Assembly: GCA_015039365.1 (NCBI GenBank)
Contig: WION01000526.1
Location: forward strand, 1-36,951
Origin: Amanita rubescens
Taxonomy: Eukaryota; Basidiomycota; Agaricomycetes; Agaricales; Amanitaceae
DNA: 36,951 bases
Direction of reading: 5' to 3'
The translations under genes and the position numbers were made by a program. This document shows positions 1-10,463 of this stretch, one piece after another (the stretch's first letter is position 1; each line of letters begins with the position of its first letter). Below the pieces are notes generated by a model. That model was not told the origin of the DNA. It did no database searches and saw only the letters and a program-made list of their open reading frames with translations.

Positions 1-187
1 CGAAGCAAAAACCATGTCCCATCAAAAGAGTCGTCAGGCCAATGGCCTCCACGACAATAAACAAATGCGAACAAAGCGCGAATCGTGCTGCAAGTTTTGT
101 TTGTGAACATACTCAAAAAAGATAAAATGCCACTCACAACGAAATGATATGAATTGTGTGTCATATAATCATGTTGCATGTCAAAAC

Positions 188-310
188 TTATGCGATGACG
201 CAGTAAGCATTGCCGCCTGAACCTCCATGATCTTCGTCGACGGGTATGGGCATATCGTCTGGTTGTGAGGTGGAGGAAAGGTAGGCAACGATGCTCGTAA
301 AAGTGTCCAT
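188..310 (-). CDS. Basidiomycete lipopeptide mating pheromone precursor
   Basis: A 40-residue peptide read from an ATG at 310 to TAA at 188-190 with no intron. It begins MDTFTSIVAYL and ends GGSGGNAYCVIA. The last four residues form a CaaX box (Cys-Val-Ile-Ala), the farnesylation and carboxymethylation signal typical of basidiomycete pheromones; the MD-x-F start, acidic Pro-rich middle and Gly-rich stretch before the cysteine also match that family. Length is normal (about 35-60 residues). From family knowledge the precursor is N-terminally cleaved, farnesylated, exported by an ABC transporter and sensed by an Ste3-type receptor; here cleavage could follow the DEDH charged stretch, which is inference. 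A longer overlapping ORF in another frame (181-390) lacks these features and is probably a shadow. No Ste3-type receptor is visible in the window; one could lie beyond the left edge. Confidence 0.85.
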   Translation of the reverse strand: MDTFTSIVAYLSSTSQPDDMPIPVDEDHGGSGGNAYCVIA

Positions 311-390
311 CGACTGGGTGTCAAGGTGCGAGCGACACTAGTGACCGAAGAAGCGTTGACCACGGGAGGCACCTTTTCATCGAGAGGCAT

Positions 391-400
391 TATATATAAA
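391..400 (-). promoter_or_regulatory. TATA-like element upstream of the pheromone gene
   Basis: On the minus strand this reads TTTATATATA, about 80-90 bases upstream of the pheromone ATG at 310. Position and sequence suit a TATA box for a short, strongly induced gene. No transcript start is visible, so this is inference. Confidence 0.45.
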
Positions 401-1218
401 GGTCCGATTAACTACCAAGGTAACCTGATTGTTGAAGCACGGGAGCATTGACATGGCAAAGTTATTTGCGATGACGGAGCACGAGTGCCATGCCGCAATA
501 GACAATAGAGCTAAGCGGGAAAAGGCAACGAGTGTCATGCTTCGAAACAATTAGACCAAATGACATCCATTATTAAGAGGGAGGTTTATTGTCATGCGCC
601 ACCATAACAATAAGAAAGTGCGTTATGTAAAATGTGAATTCTCTGAGGTGCACGGAGCGAAATATCCTCCTGTACCGGTCACCGGAGACGAGCATATGGT
701 GGTTGGCGTTGTAACGGTTCGCACGACAAGCATTGCTGGGGGGTTCCCGATGCCATCATATCATGTGTGTTGGAATTAAGGCAGCATGATAAAGCTTGGT
801 GTTTACTGTACGTAATCTAATACTGATTCTGCTATGTCGTGAAGTCTATCCCGTATGATCAGGATATCAACACGAAAGCGACACTTAAGCATCGAATATA
901 TCCGCACCAAATTTTGGCTATACATGTTCGTGCCAGTCTGCTGCGATATTTTCCACACCGTTTTGACGGTTGGTCGTTTCGTCTGCGTGCTTTATGATAG
1001 ATGACGTAGCTGGATGAAGAAAGTGGTTCTCTCAATGAATAGAATTTTGATGTGAAAGCATTCGCTGCTAATGGATATGTTATGTTGCTAGTGCGTCTCT
1101 TTCAGTCGTTTCGTCCGTGTAGTTTCTGATAGATGATGTAGCTGGTACGGCAATTTAATCCGTTGCGATGTCAATGACGCCGACGTGAAGGAAGTTCCAT
1201 CAAATGCAGTCCCTGTTA
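401..1218. other. Stretch upstream of the pheromone gene with no convincing gene
   Basis: A 61-codon ORF at 594-779 (+) shows no recognisable motif and does not end in a CaaX box. I looked for a second pheromone here; a stretch near 460-480 resembles the final codons of the pheromone (GTCATCGCA) but is not followed by a stop in frame. The only clear structure is a pair of direct repeats, listed separately. Confidence 0.5.
973..1145 (+). repeat. Pair of ~41-bp imperfect direct repeats
   Basis: The segment at 973-1013 and that at 1105-1145 both start GTCGTTTCGT and end ATGTAGCTGG or ACGTAGCTGG, differing at roughly seven positions, with starts 132 bases apart. They lie outside any convincing gene. 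Confidence 0.75.
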
Positions 1219-1951
1219 TTAACCTGAGCTGGAGTCAGTAGCCGAAATAGTCTTACTCGTAGACCATGGTCTCCTGGATCTCCACCTCCTCAACGTGATG
1301 CTGGCCCCGAGGTGTTCTGCGCCTTCTTCATCAACACGTTCGGGCTCCCCGACAGTAAAAGCTGCCATGCTCCAGGCCAGGACGTCACCGTCATTGCCCT
1401 CATCACCATCATCAAAGTGGCCTCCTCGAGACTCTATCATATCGCGCAGGACACCCATCTCTAACTTAAGTGACTCCTGCTCGGCTAGAACAGTCCCCAA
1501 ACCACGGGTCTCATCGACGTGGGAAGCAAGCGAAGTTTGAGTTTCTTATGGATTTCTGATGGGCTGGGCACAGAAGCGAAGGCAGGGAAGGTGCTCAAGC
1601 CTGAAACGAAGCTGGGAGAGAGTGTTGGGTGCAGAATCAAAGCCTTAGAGAATGCTAGGTACAGAAGCGAGAGCTGGGGGGTGCTGGGGTCTGGAACGAA
1701 GCCAGGGAGGTGCTAGAAGTAGAAACAAAGCTGGGGGTGCTAGGGGCAGAAGCGAGGGCCGGAAGGACGCTAGGGGCAGAAACAAAGCCTGGGAGGGCGC
1801 TGCGGCCTGAAACGAAGCTGGGAAAGGTGCTTGCAAGTTGGCCATCGTAGCCTGGCGTGGTACAAGATAAAGATGTCGAATGGAAGGGTACCATTGAGCT
1901 ACAATTGAATATGAGTGGATGTTCAGTCGTCGGGTTTCGGGACCGTGCCAC
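1219..1951 (-). other. Low-complexity coding-like region, possibly a decayed gene
   Basis: On the minus strand, 1219-1500 gives an acidic, partly helical open frame (residues such as LAEQESLKLEMGVLRDMIES). Further upstream, 1655-1951 gives a Pro/Ala/Ser-rich frame built of about ten-residue repeats (for example ALPGFVSAPSVLPALASAPS). The two frames are separated by stops and a splice site joining them is not evident. It may be an exon pair of an unrecognised low-complexity protein or a relic; I cannot assign a function. Confidence 0.25.
1560..1832. repeat. ~30-bp minisatellite, about nine degenerate copies
   Basis: Consecutive units of 27-31 bases begin GCT or GTT and follow a pattern such as GCTAGGGGCAGAAGCGAGGG. 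Units are imperfect but register is kept, so on the minus strand they encode a ten-residue Pro/Ser/Ala repeat. Confidence 0.8.
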
Positions 1952-2466
1952 CGCCTAGCCATCGCCGTTATCGTCGTCGCGGGCGCAGGGACCCATTGCC
2001 ACTGCACATACCTGTACACATGGGACTCGGATGGGCTGGCGCAAAGTGCAATAATTAGAAACAACCAACCAGGAAACAGAGCATGATGCACTTACGCCCC
2101 AACATTGGCGATCGCGCTGGGAAATTTCTCCTAGAACTCTTATCCACGTAAACTTGGTGAGCAGCGGCGCTCGAGTATCATGATGGCCTTGAAATGCACC
2201 ATATGTTATCTAGGCGCTTTTGCTGACCTCTCCGATCGCTTTTTGCATGCACGCCAGGATTCACGAGATATGGATCAACTTGGTGAGAGTGTAGTGGCAG
2301 CCGGGATATCGGACAAAATTAGTTGATCCTCGAAGAGTTTCATGCCCTGAAGTTTAAGAATCGTATTCGGACTTGACAGTCGTCAACTTAAGAAAAGCAT
2401 GAACAAACACACCATTTTTGGTAATCTTGAGGACGCTTGCGCCCAACGATAGCGACGACAGCGACG
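1833..2466. other. Upstream region of VPS35
   Basis: No convincing gene. A minus-strand open frame from 2091 encodes a hydrophobic start (PGWLFLIIALCASPSES) resembling a signal peptide but has no ATG in frame and runs into the minisatellite; it is recorded only as a possibility. The last part must hold the VPS35 promoter; I see no clear TATA box. Confidence 0.4.
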
Positions 2467-5400
2467 ATGGCCACAGTAGGTCCGCCAGCACAAGAAGAGG
2501 GCAAACTCCTTAGCGATGCCCTTAGCACCGTCAAGGTTCAAGTTCAGCAAATGAGGAGATACCTCGTATGTTCCGGCCATTTATTGATTGGCATTACGCT
2601 CATATTCGTATGCAGGAACTGGATCAGCTGATGGACGCGCTGAAGAGTGCAAGTTTAATGCTCGCTGAATTACGAACATCCTCGCTTTCTCCAAAGCAGT
2701 ATTACGAGCTATGTGAGTAAATGAGTCAATTGCCTTATTGATGTTATGACCAACTGCATTCCTCTACAGACATGGCAGTATTTGATGCCCTGCGACATCT
2801 CTCGGGTTACCTGTACGACGCTCACATTCAGTCACGACATCACCTGGCCGACCTGTACGAATTAGTTCAATATGCCGGTAATATCGTCCCGCGCCTATAC
2901 CTTATGATAACAGTTGGATCCGTTTACATGTCAATGCCCGACGCTCCGGTCAAAGAAATTATGAAGGATATGATGGAAATGTGCCGGGGTGTTTTGCATC
3001 CCATTCGCGGACTTTTTCTTCGTCATTACCTTAGTGGGCAGACGCGGGACCATCTTCCAACGGCACTTGAACCGGGGTGCGTAGTACCAAATGATTCGTT
3101 TCTTTACTCTACTGAAATCCCACCATTAGCCCCGCTGGGTGCCTACAGGACTCAACATCATTTGTGCTAACAAATTTTATTGAAATGAATAAGCTTTGGG
3201 TTCGCTTGCAACATCAAGGACACTCTAGGGATCGGGAAAAGCGCGAGCTGGAGCGACGCGAACTTCGAATTCTTGTTGGCACTAACCTTGTTCGTCTCAG
3301 CCAACTGGAGGGTGTGGACCTCTATATGTATCAGCGTACTATCCTGCCGAGTATTCTGCAACAAGTCGTCAGCTGTAAGGACGTAATCGCCCAGGAATAT
3401 CTCATGGAGGTGGTAATTCAAGTGCGTCTCACTCAACTTTATATGCAATACCTTCCCATTAATTTCATTAGGTATTCACCGACGAATTCCACCTACATTC
3501 GTTAGGTCCCTTCCTGTCCGCAACCGCGCAACTTCATCCCAAAGTCAATATCAAGCAGATAGTTATCTCTCTCATTGACAGGCTAGCCGCTTATGCCGCC
3601 CGCGAAGCCGAAAATGAGGATCCGGAGGAGACTAAACGCCAGGAGGAAGCCGCTGCTAAACGACTTGCCGAAAAGGTTAAAATGCAGAAAGCCAGAATTC
3701 GTGAAAATGGTGGTTATGCTGCTAGCAATGTTTCGGTGGCATCATTTCCAATCGATTCAAATGACTGGACATCTCCGCCAAGCCCCCAGAGTGAGATCAC
3801 TGCCATTGCTTCCGAGTCCGAAAAGTTCCCCACGACCAACATAATGAATCCTCCACCAGCCACTGTTAATGGAACGTCGGAAGAAAAGTACAAGGGCAAA
3901 GAAAAGGAAGGTTCTCCCGTGCGCAAGTTCAGAGGCATTCCTCAGAACGTACAATTATTCGAAGTGTTCTGGAAACAGGTGGTAGAGTTGATCAAGGTCT
4001 GTTATACTAGCCTACTTACGTCTCACCTGATTTCTCATACATATTTTTATTTTTAAAGGCTCGTCCTGATCTTTCAATACAAGATATCACCGCTCTCTTC
4101 GTCTCCCTAACCAACCTGTCATTGAGTTGTTATCCTGATAGACTGGAATATGTGGATCAGATCCTAGGTTTTGCCGCAACAAAAATCCAAGAATTTGCAC
4201 AGAGGTTAGCCATACTTAGAATCCATCAACACATGCGATTGATGTTGTGATCAGCCCTGACTTGCACGCCCAACAAACCGCGTCTAATCTTGCTGCCCTG
4301 CTTCTCGCGCCAATAAACTCTTATCAATCCGTCCTTACTCTACTTGCTTTGCCTAGCTATGCACCCCTGCTATCAAGACAGTTGTACTCAACCCGACGTT
4401 CCCTTGCTCACTCCATTGTGTCTTCCGTACTGAAGAATGAGACGGTGATAGAGACACCAGAAGATGTTGATGGTGTTCTTGAACTGTGTGGCGTGCTCAT
4501 CAAAGATCAATCGGATGGTGCAAATGCATCGCTACCTGGCAGCGGCGCTGTAGCCGGTGGTGTTGGTTTGGCTGCCGTACACCCCTCACATAACGCCAAG
4601 GAGATCCGAAGGCAACCACCCCACTTTGTGGAAAGGGAAGAAATGGCTGAGGAACAGGGTTGGGTAGCCCGGATGGTGCATCTATTCAGAGCAGAGTCTT
4701 TGGATGTACAATTTGAAGTACGTCTTTGCAGTGCACCTGTAGTCATGGCCGACAATAATGAAATCGCGTCTTTAGCTGTTACAGGTGGCACGGAAACATT
4801 TCGAAGCAGGACGCGAACGAATGAGGTTTACTTTCCCTGCGCTCATAACTTCCGCAGTCAAACTGTGTCGACGGTATAAGAACAGAGAACATCTGGTTCG
4901 TATCCTGTTGTCTTCAAATTCCGCCTTGCTCACGACTTCGTAGGAAGAAGACTGGCAGACGAAGGCAACTGCGATTCTCAAGTTTGCGCGGCAGCTTACC
5001 TCCATCCTGGCAGTCCAAGTCGAAGCACCTTCAATTGCGCTGCGCCTCTTCCTACTCTCTGCTCAGATTGCGGACGAGTGCGGCTTTGAAGACCTCACCT
5101 ATGACTGTTACGTGCAAGCCTTCACCGTATACGAAGATAGTATATCAGAGTCAAGGGCACAACTACAAGCAATCACGTTGATCATTGGCACACTAGCTGG
5201 GGCTAAAGGCTTCGAAATCGATAACTATGATACCCTAATAACGAAAGCAGCTTTGCATGGCGCCAAGCTTCTGAAAAAGAGCCATCAAGCTACTGCCGTA
5301 GGACTTGCTAGTCACCTGTGGTGGCAAGAGGCACTGCCACAAGTCGAGGGCGAGAATGGAGCTGGTGAAACGACAACGGAGAAGCCCGCGACAGAGAAGG

Positions 5401-5970
5401 TTGCTGAGAAACCGGAAGATGCAGAATCAGGTGTCAAATCCGTGGGTAGTTATTCAATAAGTGGCATTTACATTGAAGTCTTATCCATCCGTAGTATCCC
5501 CACCAGGATAGCAAACGCGTCTTGGAATGCCTTCAGAAGGCACTACGTATTGCCAACTCCGCTATTGAAGAAATCGTGACTGTCCAGCTGTATTGTGATA
5601 CCTTGGATCATTATCTCTTTTACCTGGATCATGGTGCACCTGCGGTAAGTGTCACTCTGTCGGCTTTTATTATTCGCGTGAACTAATACCGTTCTAGGTC
5701 GCGCCAAAGTTCGTCAATAGTCTTGTGGAGCTAATCACATCAAGCATTGACAATATCACCTCTCCTGACGTCCATCCGACCCAGCGCGCGCCACCTGGTC
5801 TCATTGAAGGGGTTCAAGTCCCTGATATGATTGTGCGACACTTCCGTAATACACTGCACCACATACATAGACGGAAGCTAGCCGCGGAGGAGGGCACTGC
5901 TGGCGTTGACCCTCGGTGGGACGATGTTGACGTTGTGGGTGCAATGGTGAAAATGGATGTAGGGCGCTGA
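2467..5970 (+). CDS. VPS35: Retromer subunit Vps35
   Basis: Retromer scaffold that binds Vps26 and Vps29 on endosomes and retrieves cargo to the Golgi or plasma membrane. Eleven exons: 2467-2565, 2616-2712, 2770-3076, 3130-3421, 3472-3996, 4059-4204, 4255-4717, 4785-4895, 4944-5441, 5507-5644, 5698-5970; they sum to 982 aa, somewhat longer than the yeast and animal proteins. Diagnostic stretches include [16 protein letters not shown] (the PRLYL motif needed for Vps26 contact, in the N-terminal fifth), [20 protein letters not shown] and [16 protein letters not shown] near the C terminus. Two junctions are less certain: exon 4 is started at 3130 because the more 3' acceptor breaks the frame, and exon 9 uses a GTGGGT donor at 5442. 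An ATG at 2467 is the first in frame. It faces VPS4 tail to tail. Confidence 0.95.
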
Positions 5971-6802
5971 GGCAGATTGAAATGTATTGCACGGACATCG
6001 CTTCTACCAGCTCTATTCTACCGCGATGTATTATTCTACTTGTTGAGTCATTTATTCGATTTCTCAAACATTATTTTTTTGGCTAGATATGCGCTTTTGC
6101 TTGGTATTATAATAAAGTAATTATGTTCTTATGTTCATAAGTGCTAGAAGGACCCGATAATTTCAGTTCAAGCACTGCAGAGTAAGGGCGTAGCCCCAGC
6201 ATCTCAACCAAGATGGGTGTCAGGTTGGCTCGAGCGCCGTCGCACCATTGGATTCGGAAACGTTGGAAAGAAGTTTGTATAAGCGGACTTGCTCGCCCTT
6301 TTCTAGTGTTCGAAGATGATTCACAAGTCTTGACTTAATGGATGACGTGATAGGAAACACAAAGGGCAGCGGCTATTCTTAGCATTGTCGTCATAAATCA
6401 CGTGAGTGTCTCATGGTCCGTGCGCAGTTACGAAAGCTATATAAGCTCTGGGTCAACACCACTACTCTTCATACTTACCTTGATGGCGTTGGCTCCTTCA
6501 TGGATCCGGGCCTGCGGGCTGTGGAGATCCCCCATAGCACGGCGACCCTGTCCTCAGGGGGTAGCTGCAGTTTGTATGGGCTTCGGCTCATGCACCGTCT
6601 CAATATTTTCCAGTCCTCCCACGGCCTCTCTATGGGCTAGGGAGGCCATCTTTTTTGCCCCTCCACCATCCTAACCCTAACCCTAGTTACATCCAATATG
6701 TAACAGATTAGATATGTGTGTGCAATATTAAATACGCCATAATTAATCCATTGCAACGCAAACAGTGACTATAATGCATGACTAGTAAAGTGAAAAAAGG
6801 TT
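5971..6802. other. Intergenic region between convergent VPS35 and VPS4
   Basis: Holds the two 3' UTRs. Frames around 6402-6674 are open on the plus strand but show no recognisable protein. A short telomere-like tract at 6670-6685 is listed separately. No tRNA or other RNA gene is apparent. Confidence 0.5.
6670..6685. repeat. Short interstitial telomere-like tract
   Basis: The plus strand reads CCTAACCCTAACCCTAG, about two and a half copies of CCCTAA, the common fungal telomere unit. Too short to be a former telomere with confidence; it might instead be a binding site for a telobox protein. Confidence 0.6.
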
Positions 6803-8406
6803 CTATGCCCCATCGTTACCTGTTGTAACATTAAGTTTGTTATTCAAGTAATAAAATTTCATAACTTACCAGATTCCCTTGTCCATTCTTCGTGTCGCTT
6901 GATATCAGATTCAGTCACTGTTGGCCGTACACTTTCTAGCGACTTAAGGAAATCATTCAGTTTTAATGGCGGTTCTTGTAGTTCATCCGACTCTATGTCT
7001 GACCACGACTTCTCTACTCCAGCAGCGTCTCCCGGTGAACAGGGCGTCCATTTATCCCCGACTTTCTTAAAATGGGTCGCAGATATCACCTTCCTTACTG
7101 GCTGCATCAAAGCATCGCGGACCACAATAGCAATATCTGAGCCAGAATAACCGTCCGTCTTTTCTGCCAAATGCCGATATTCTTTCGGCGCTACTTCGTT
7201 TGGCGTCGTTCCCACGTGAAGTTGAAACATCTGTCTTCGAGCATCAGGACCAGGAAGGGGTATATATATTCGCTTCTCGAATCTGAACAGAATTAGTAGA
7301 CTCAAGTGTTCCGTCGGCAAAGGCTCACCGTCGTTTGATAGCGTTGTCCAGCATCCAAGGGATATTTGTTGCACCTAAAACTAGCACACCTGTATCGTCG
7401 TGTCCAACACCATTCATTTGAACCAGAAATTCCGTCTTAATTCTTCGAGTGCCCTCCGACTCTGATTCATTACGTGTCCCTGCCAGCGAGTCGATCTCAT
7501 CTATGAAAATGATTGCAGGCTTGGACTCGCGAGCCAGCTCGAATAGTTGCTTCACCAACCTGATAGGTGAAAAAAAAAACTTTACTTTCGCACGTAGAAA
7601 AGAAAGCAATCAAAGTACCTCTCAGAGTCTCCCTGCCATTTACTAACCAGATCACTGGAACTCACGCTAAAGAACGTACTTTTCGCCTCCGTAGCGACCG
7701 CCTTCGCAAGGTATGACTTGCCCGTGCCTGGAGGACCGTATAAAAGAATGCCTCTCCAGGGCGTTCGTTTACCGGTGAAAAGATGGGGAAATTTGATGGG
7801 GAGGATAACAGCTTCCTTTAAAGCAGCCTTTGCTCCCTCGAGTCCGGCAACATCATCCCATTTCACGTTGGGCTTTTCTGTTAAGATGGCACCCGACAGC
7901 CCTGCCCGAAGCTTCTTCACTTCTGGATCCGCGTCATCTTCCTCACCATCCTTCCTAGTGTCAAACAAAAAATAAGAAGTGGGGATAATAGAATACTTAA
8001 ACTCACTTCCGGCCTCCACCACCGACGCTAGCATCCGATCCGTCCATTCCAACCGCAGCTCTCCCGCGTTTCTCTTCAGAGGACGAAAGATGTTCTTTCA
8101 ACTTTTCAGCCCGATTTAGGTATTCTTCGGTCTTTAGTCTGATCAACTGCTTCGACTTGTCGTTCTTCTCATCTTTGTGAGAGATGAAATTCAATAAATT
8201 TATCTTAGATAGATAATAATGATACAAACACTTCATGGCTAGCATAAAATAGTCGAGTGAATTCCGGTATAATTTATATGCCTCAGCATAGTTGCGATTA
8301 GTGTCTTCTTCGATAGCCCGCTGCACGATCTCGATAGCTTTCTACATCGATACCGTCAGACAAATATACATGCAAAACAGCATTTACATACGTCTAAGGT
8401 ACTCAT
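6803..8406 (-). CDS. VPS4: ESCRT-III-disassembling AAA ATPase Vps4
   Basis: Hexameric AAA ATPase that pulls apart ESCRT-III on endosomes, at cytokinesis and on other membranes. Exons on the minus strand: 8406-8392, 8341-8230, 8172-8007, 7954-7619, 7559-7329, 7282-6870, 6819-6803; total 429 aa (yeast about 437). Residues 1-80 form the MIT domain ([18 protein letters not shown]), then a linker. The AAA module has Walker A GPPGTGKS, pore loop [12 protein letters not shown], Walker B IIFIDEID and paired arginines NAIKRRFEKR. The C terminus reads WTRESGNDGA, where the last six codons come from a 17-nt final exon. The first exon encodes only MSTLD. The 57-nt intron 8173-8229 is a multiple of three with no in-frame stop, so retention would only insert 19 residues into the MIT domain. 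The 5' flank is duplicated nearby. Confidence 0.95.
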
Positions 8407-8585
8407 GCCTGTCGTGAAAGGTGCGCAGCTACGGGTGAGACGACCAGTGAGTTTGCCTTTGTTTAGCGGCAGACATCTTGCACTTGCCATTTCGGGATGA
8501 TCTCTTGTCGTTATGACCCTGCGTTCGCATTCGTACGTAGGTTAATAACAAGTTTGGCCAGTTGAAAGGTACGGGATTATTGTCA
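8400..8585 (-). repeat. VPS4 5' flank, copy 1 of a duplicated segment
   Basis: This stretch covers the VPS4 start codon and about 180 bases upstream. It matches 9449-9652 along its length with small indels: shared blocks include ACTCATGCCTGTCGTGAAAG, CATTTCGGGATGATCTCTTG and AACAAGTTTGGCCAGTTGAA. Orientation of the two copies is the same. Confidence 0.9.
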
Positions 8586-9000
8586 ACAGTGTATTTACAT
8601 TTTATCGATACGACCATCATACTTCTTGCATACATGCTTCCACTCGCTCCAACGCTCGCAGGTCGCCGTAATATAACTGACATTGCAAACGAAATAAATG
8701 CGTGCCGGTGATTCAGAGTAACTGAGCTGGCTGAACGCTATGTCTATCTTATTGCACGTTATAGCACAGGATTTCCACGACTAACAGCTATATGAAAGTC
8801 GCTGCGCAACAGTGATGCAAGACCGTGACCTATTAACGCACCATGGAGAGCTTATGGAAATAGTGAATAACGACTGCCATTGTAGCTCAGACAACACTGA
8901 CTATGACGAATCCGGACGGCCAATCTTCTATTGGTCTCCGCCGAGTTGACGAAGTGTATATTTGAGGGATTATCTAGTATTCTACGGAAACTCGACAAAA
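8586..9000. other. Non-coding stretch between VPS4 flank and unknown ORF
   Basis: No open frame with recognisable features on either strand. It separates the two copies of the duplicated VPS4 flank together with the ORF at 9001-9507. Confidence 0.5.
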
Positions 9001-9507
9001 TTATGGAACTTCTTCTACAGTTGGACATACTGCGTCAAAGACTCTAACTCGCACCTCTTCCCTTTCCTGAGAAGGTCGTTCCCGATAGACGTCTTGGAAG
9101 CGCCATGCCACCTCGGCGGTAGTCTCATGAAAAGACGGGGGGAGAAGAACAGGAGCAATCGAAAAGGAGTCAAATCGGGCCATCGTAAGATCAACGCGAA
9201 GATCGAAGTTGGGCGCAAGTTCGCTCCATTTTGCGCACGAGAAGGATGGCAGGCCTATTCTGGCTTTCTTTATCTGAGAGCCAGCGATCTGCCCGGCGTT
9301 GGCAAGTGATGCAAGAACGTAAGCAAGGTCAGGCCCAAGTGCCAAAAGCTTCTGTATCCACCCATCCGGAAGATCTACGTCCTGTATAGAAGCTGCGATT
9401 GCAGCTTCATTGACTTTGCGTTTTCTTGGTGTCAGGAAACTCTTTTCATACTCATGCCTGTCGTGAAAGGTGCGCAGCTGCGAGTGAGACCAGTGAATAA
9501 TTGCCTT
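9001..9507 (-). pseudogene. Unrecognised ORF fragment beside the VPS4-flank copy
   Basis: The minus strand is open from 9507 down to TAA at 9001. The part from about 9440 to 9001 reads like genuine coding sequence (PRKRKVNEAAIAASIQDVDL, then KKARIGLPSFSCAKWSELAP and PSFHETTAEVAWRFQDVYRE). There is no ATG in this frame. The only nearby ATG, that copied from VPS4 (complement of 9454-9456), is out of frame and would give MSMKRVS then stop. I do not recognise the family. It looks like the tail of a gene whose 5' part was replaced by the duplicated VPS4 flank, but a spliced upstream exon cannot be excluded. A GTGCGA donor and a CTGTAG acceptor near the end could also remove the last 13 codons. Confidence 0.4.
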
Positions 9508-9652
9508 TCAAGTTTCAACGTTTACTAGCGGCACCAGACATCTTGCCATTTCGGGATGATCTCTTGTCGTTATGACTTGTGTTCGCATTTATACGTAGTT
9601 TAGTAACAAGTTTGGCCAGTTGAATGGTACGATATTATGGGATTATTGTCAA
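9449..9652 (-). repeat. Copy 2 of the VPS4 5' flank
   Basis: Same-orientation imperfect copy of 8400-8585. Homology to VPS4 stops immediately after the start codon: both copies read ATGAGTA on the minus strand, then diverge (VPS4 continues CCTTAGAC, this copy TGAAAAG). The copied segment therefore carries the VPS4 upstream region without its coding exons. Confidence 0.9.
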
Positions 9653-10463
9653 AGCTCTGTGTTCCATGACGGTCTATTTTTATTGACCACACTAAGAGTG
9701 TATCCGATCACAGCACATCTCGGAAATCCTCTATACCCTTTGATCCACAAAGCGAAGGACCCTAGCGTCGCTCCACGGAGACGCGAGGAGGGCATTGTCG
9801 TGATGACTCCTCTCTGCTCCTTGCTGCAGTGGGCCACAGTCCAAATTCACGAGGACACAATTCATCCTATCTTAATATTGTTGTTTCAAGATGGAAATCG
9901 ATAACACAAGCTTTCATTCTTTCGTGGCCGGTTAACTATAATACACGCCGCACAACACGTGCTTGCAATGACAACTCTATATTTGCACTGCATCTGGAAA
10001 GCGGTGTGCGGCAATGTGTCAACAACGAGGATGGTGGTTTTACATCCGAGTCGGTGCAACGAATAATCAGATATGTCTAATGCGGATGCACTGCATCGAC
10101 CTTCGAAGTTCGAACTATCTTACTAGTCGTTGTGGCTGCCACTTTATTTGTTTACGCTGTGAAACTGCGCTCCGCTTTCTCTTTTCACCACAACAGCTTT
10201 CCACACAATTGTCATGGTCAAAGAAGGCAGTTGCAATGCGCGTCTTTAAAGACACGCTTAGACAAAGGCCTAGATACATGGCCACAACGTGCACTGCTTT
10301 CCATTTATAAGGGTAGCAGATTACTCCAACTCCTCAACTTTCTTATATCCCTTGCTTGCCGAGCCTGCAGCTGATCTGTCTGCCCTACCGTAGCCTGTCT
10401 CCCTGATTCGATCAGCAGTTTACATATATATCTTTCCTCCTGCTTCCCTTCCCCCATCCCCAT
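9653..10463. other. Upstream region of the Tudor-like gene
   Basis: Several open frames overlap but none has recognisable content. Near 10305 the plus strand reads CCATTTATAAGGG, a TATA-like element about 155 bases before the ATG of the next gene, followed by a CT-rich stretch at 10430-10460. Confidence 0.4.

Noticed and set aside
181..390. 69-codon minus-strand ORF overlapping the pheromone gene
   Set aside because: Its product has no recognisable features, while the shorter frame inside it has a complete pheromone-type start, spacing and CaaX end.
455..490. Second pheromone-like end (GTCATCGCA on the minus strand)
   Set aside because: The triplet run is not preceded by a Cys codon at the right position with a stop after it; the frame continues AATAAC.
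594..779. 61-codon ORF ending VCWN
   Set aside because: The Cys is third from the end, so it is not a CaaX box, and nothing else supports a gene.
6402..6674. Overlapping plus-strand ORFs in the VPS35-VPS4 gap
   Set aside because: No family features, no splice structure, and low-complexity ends.
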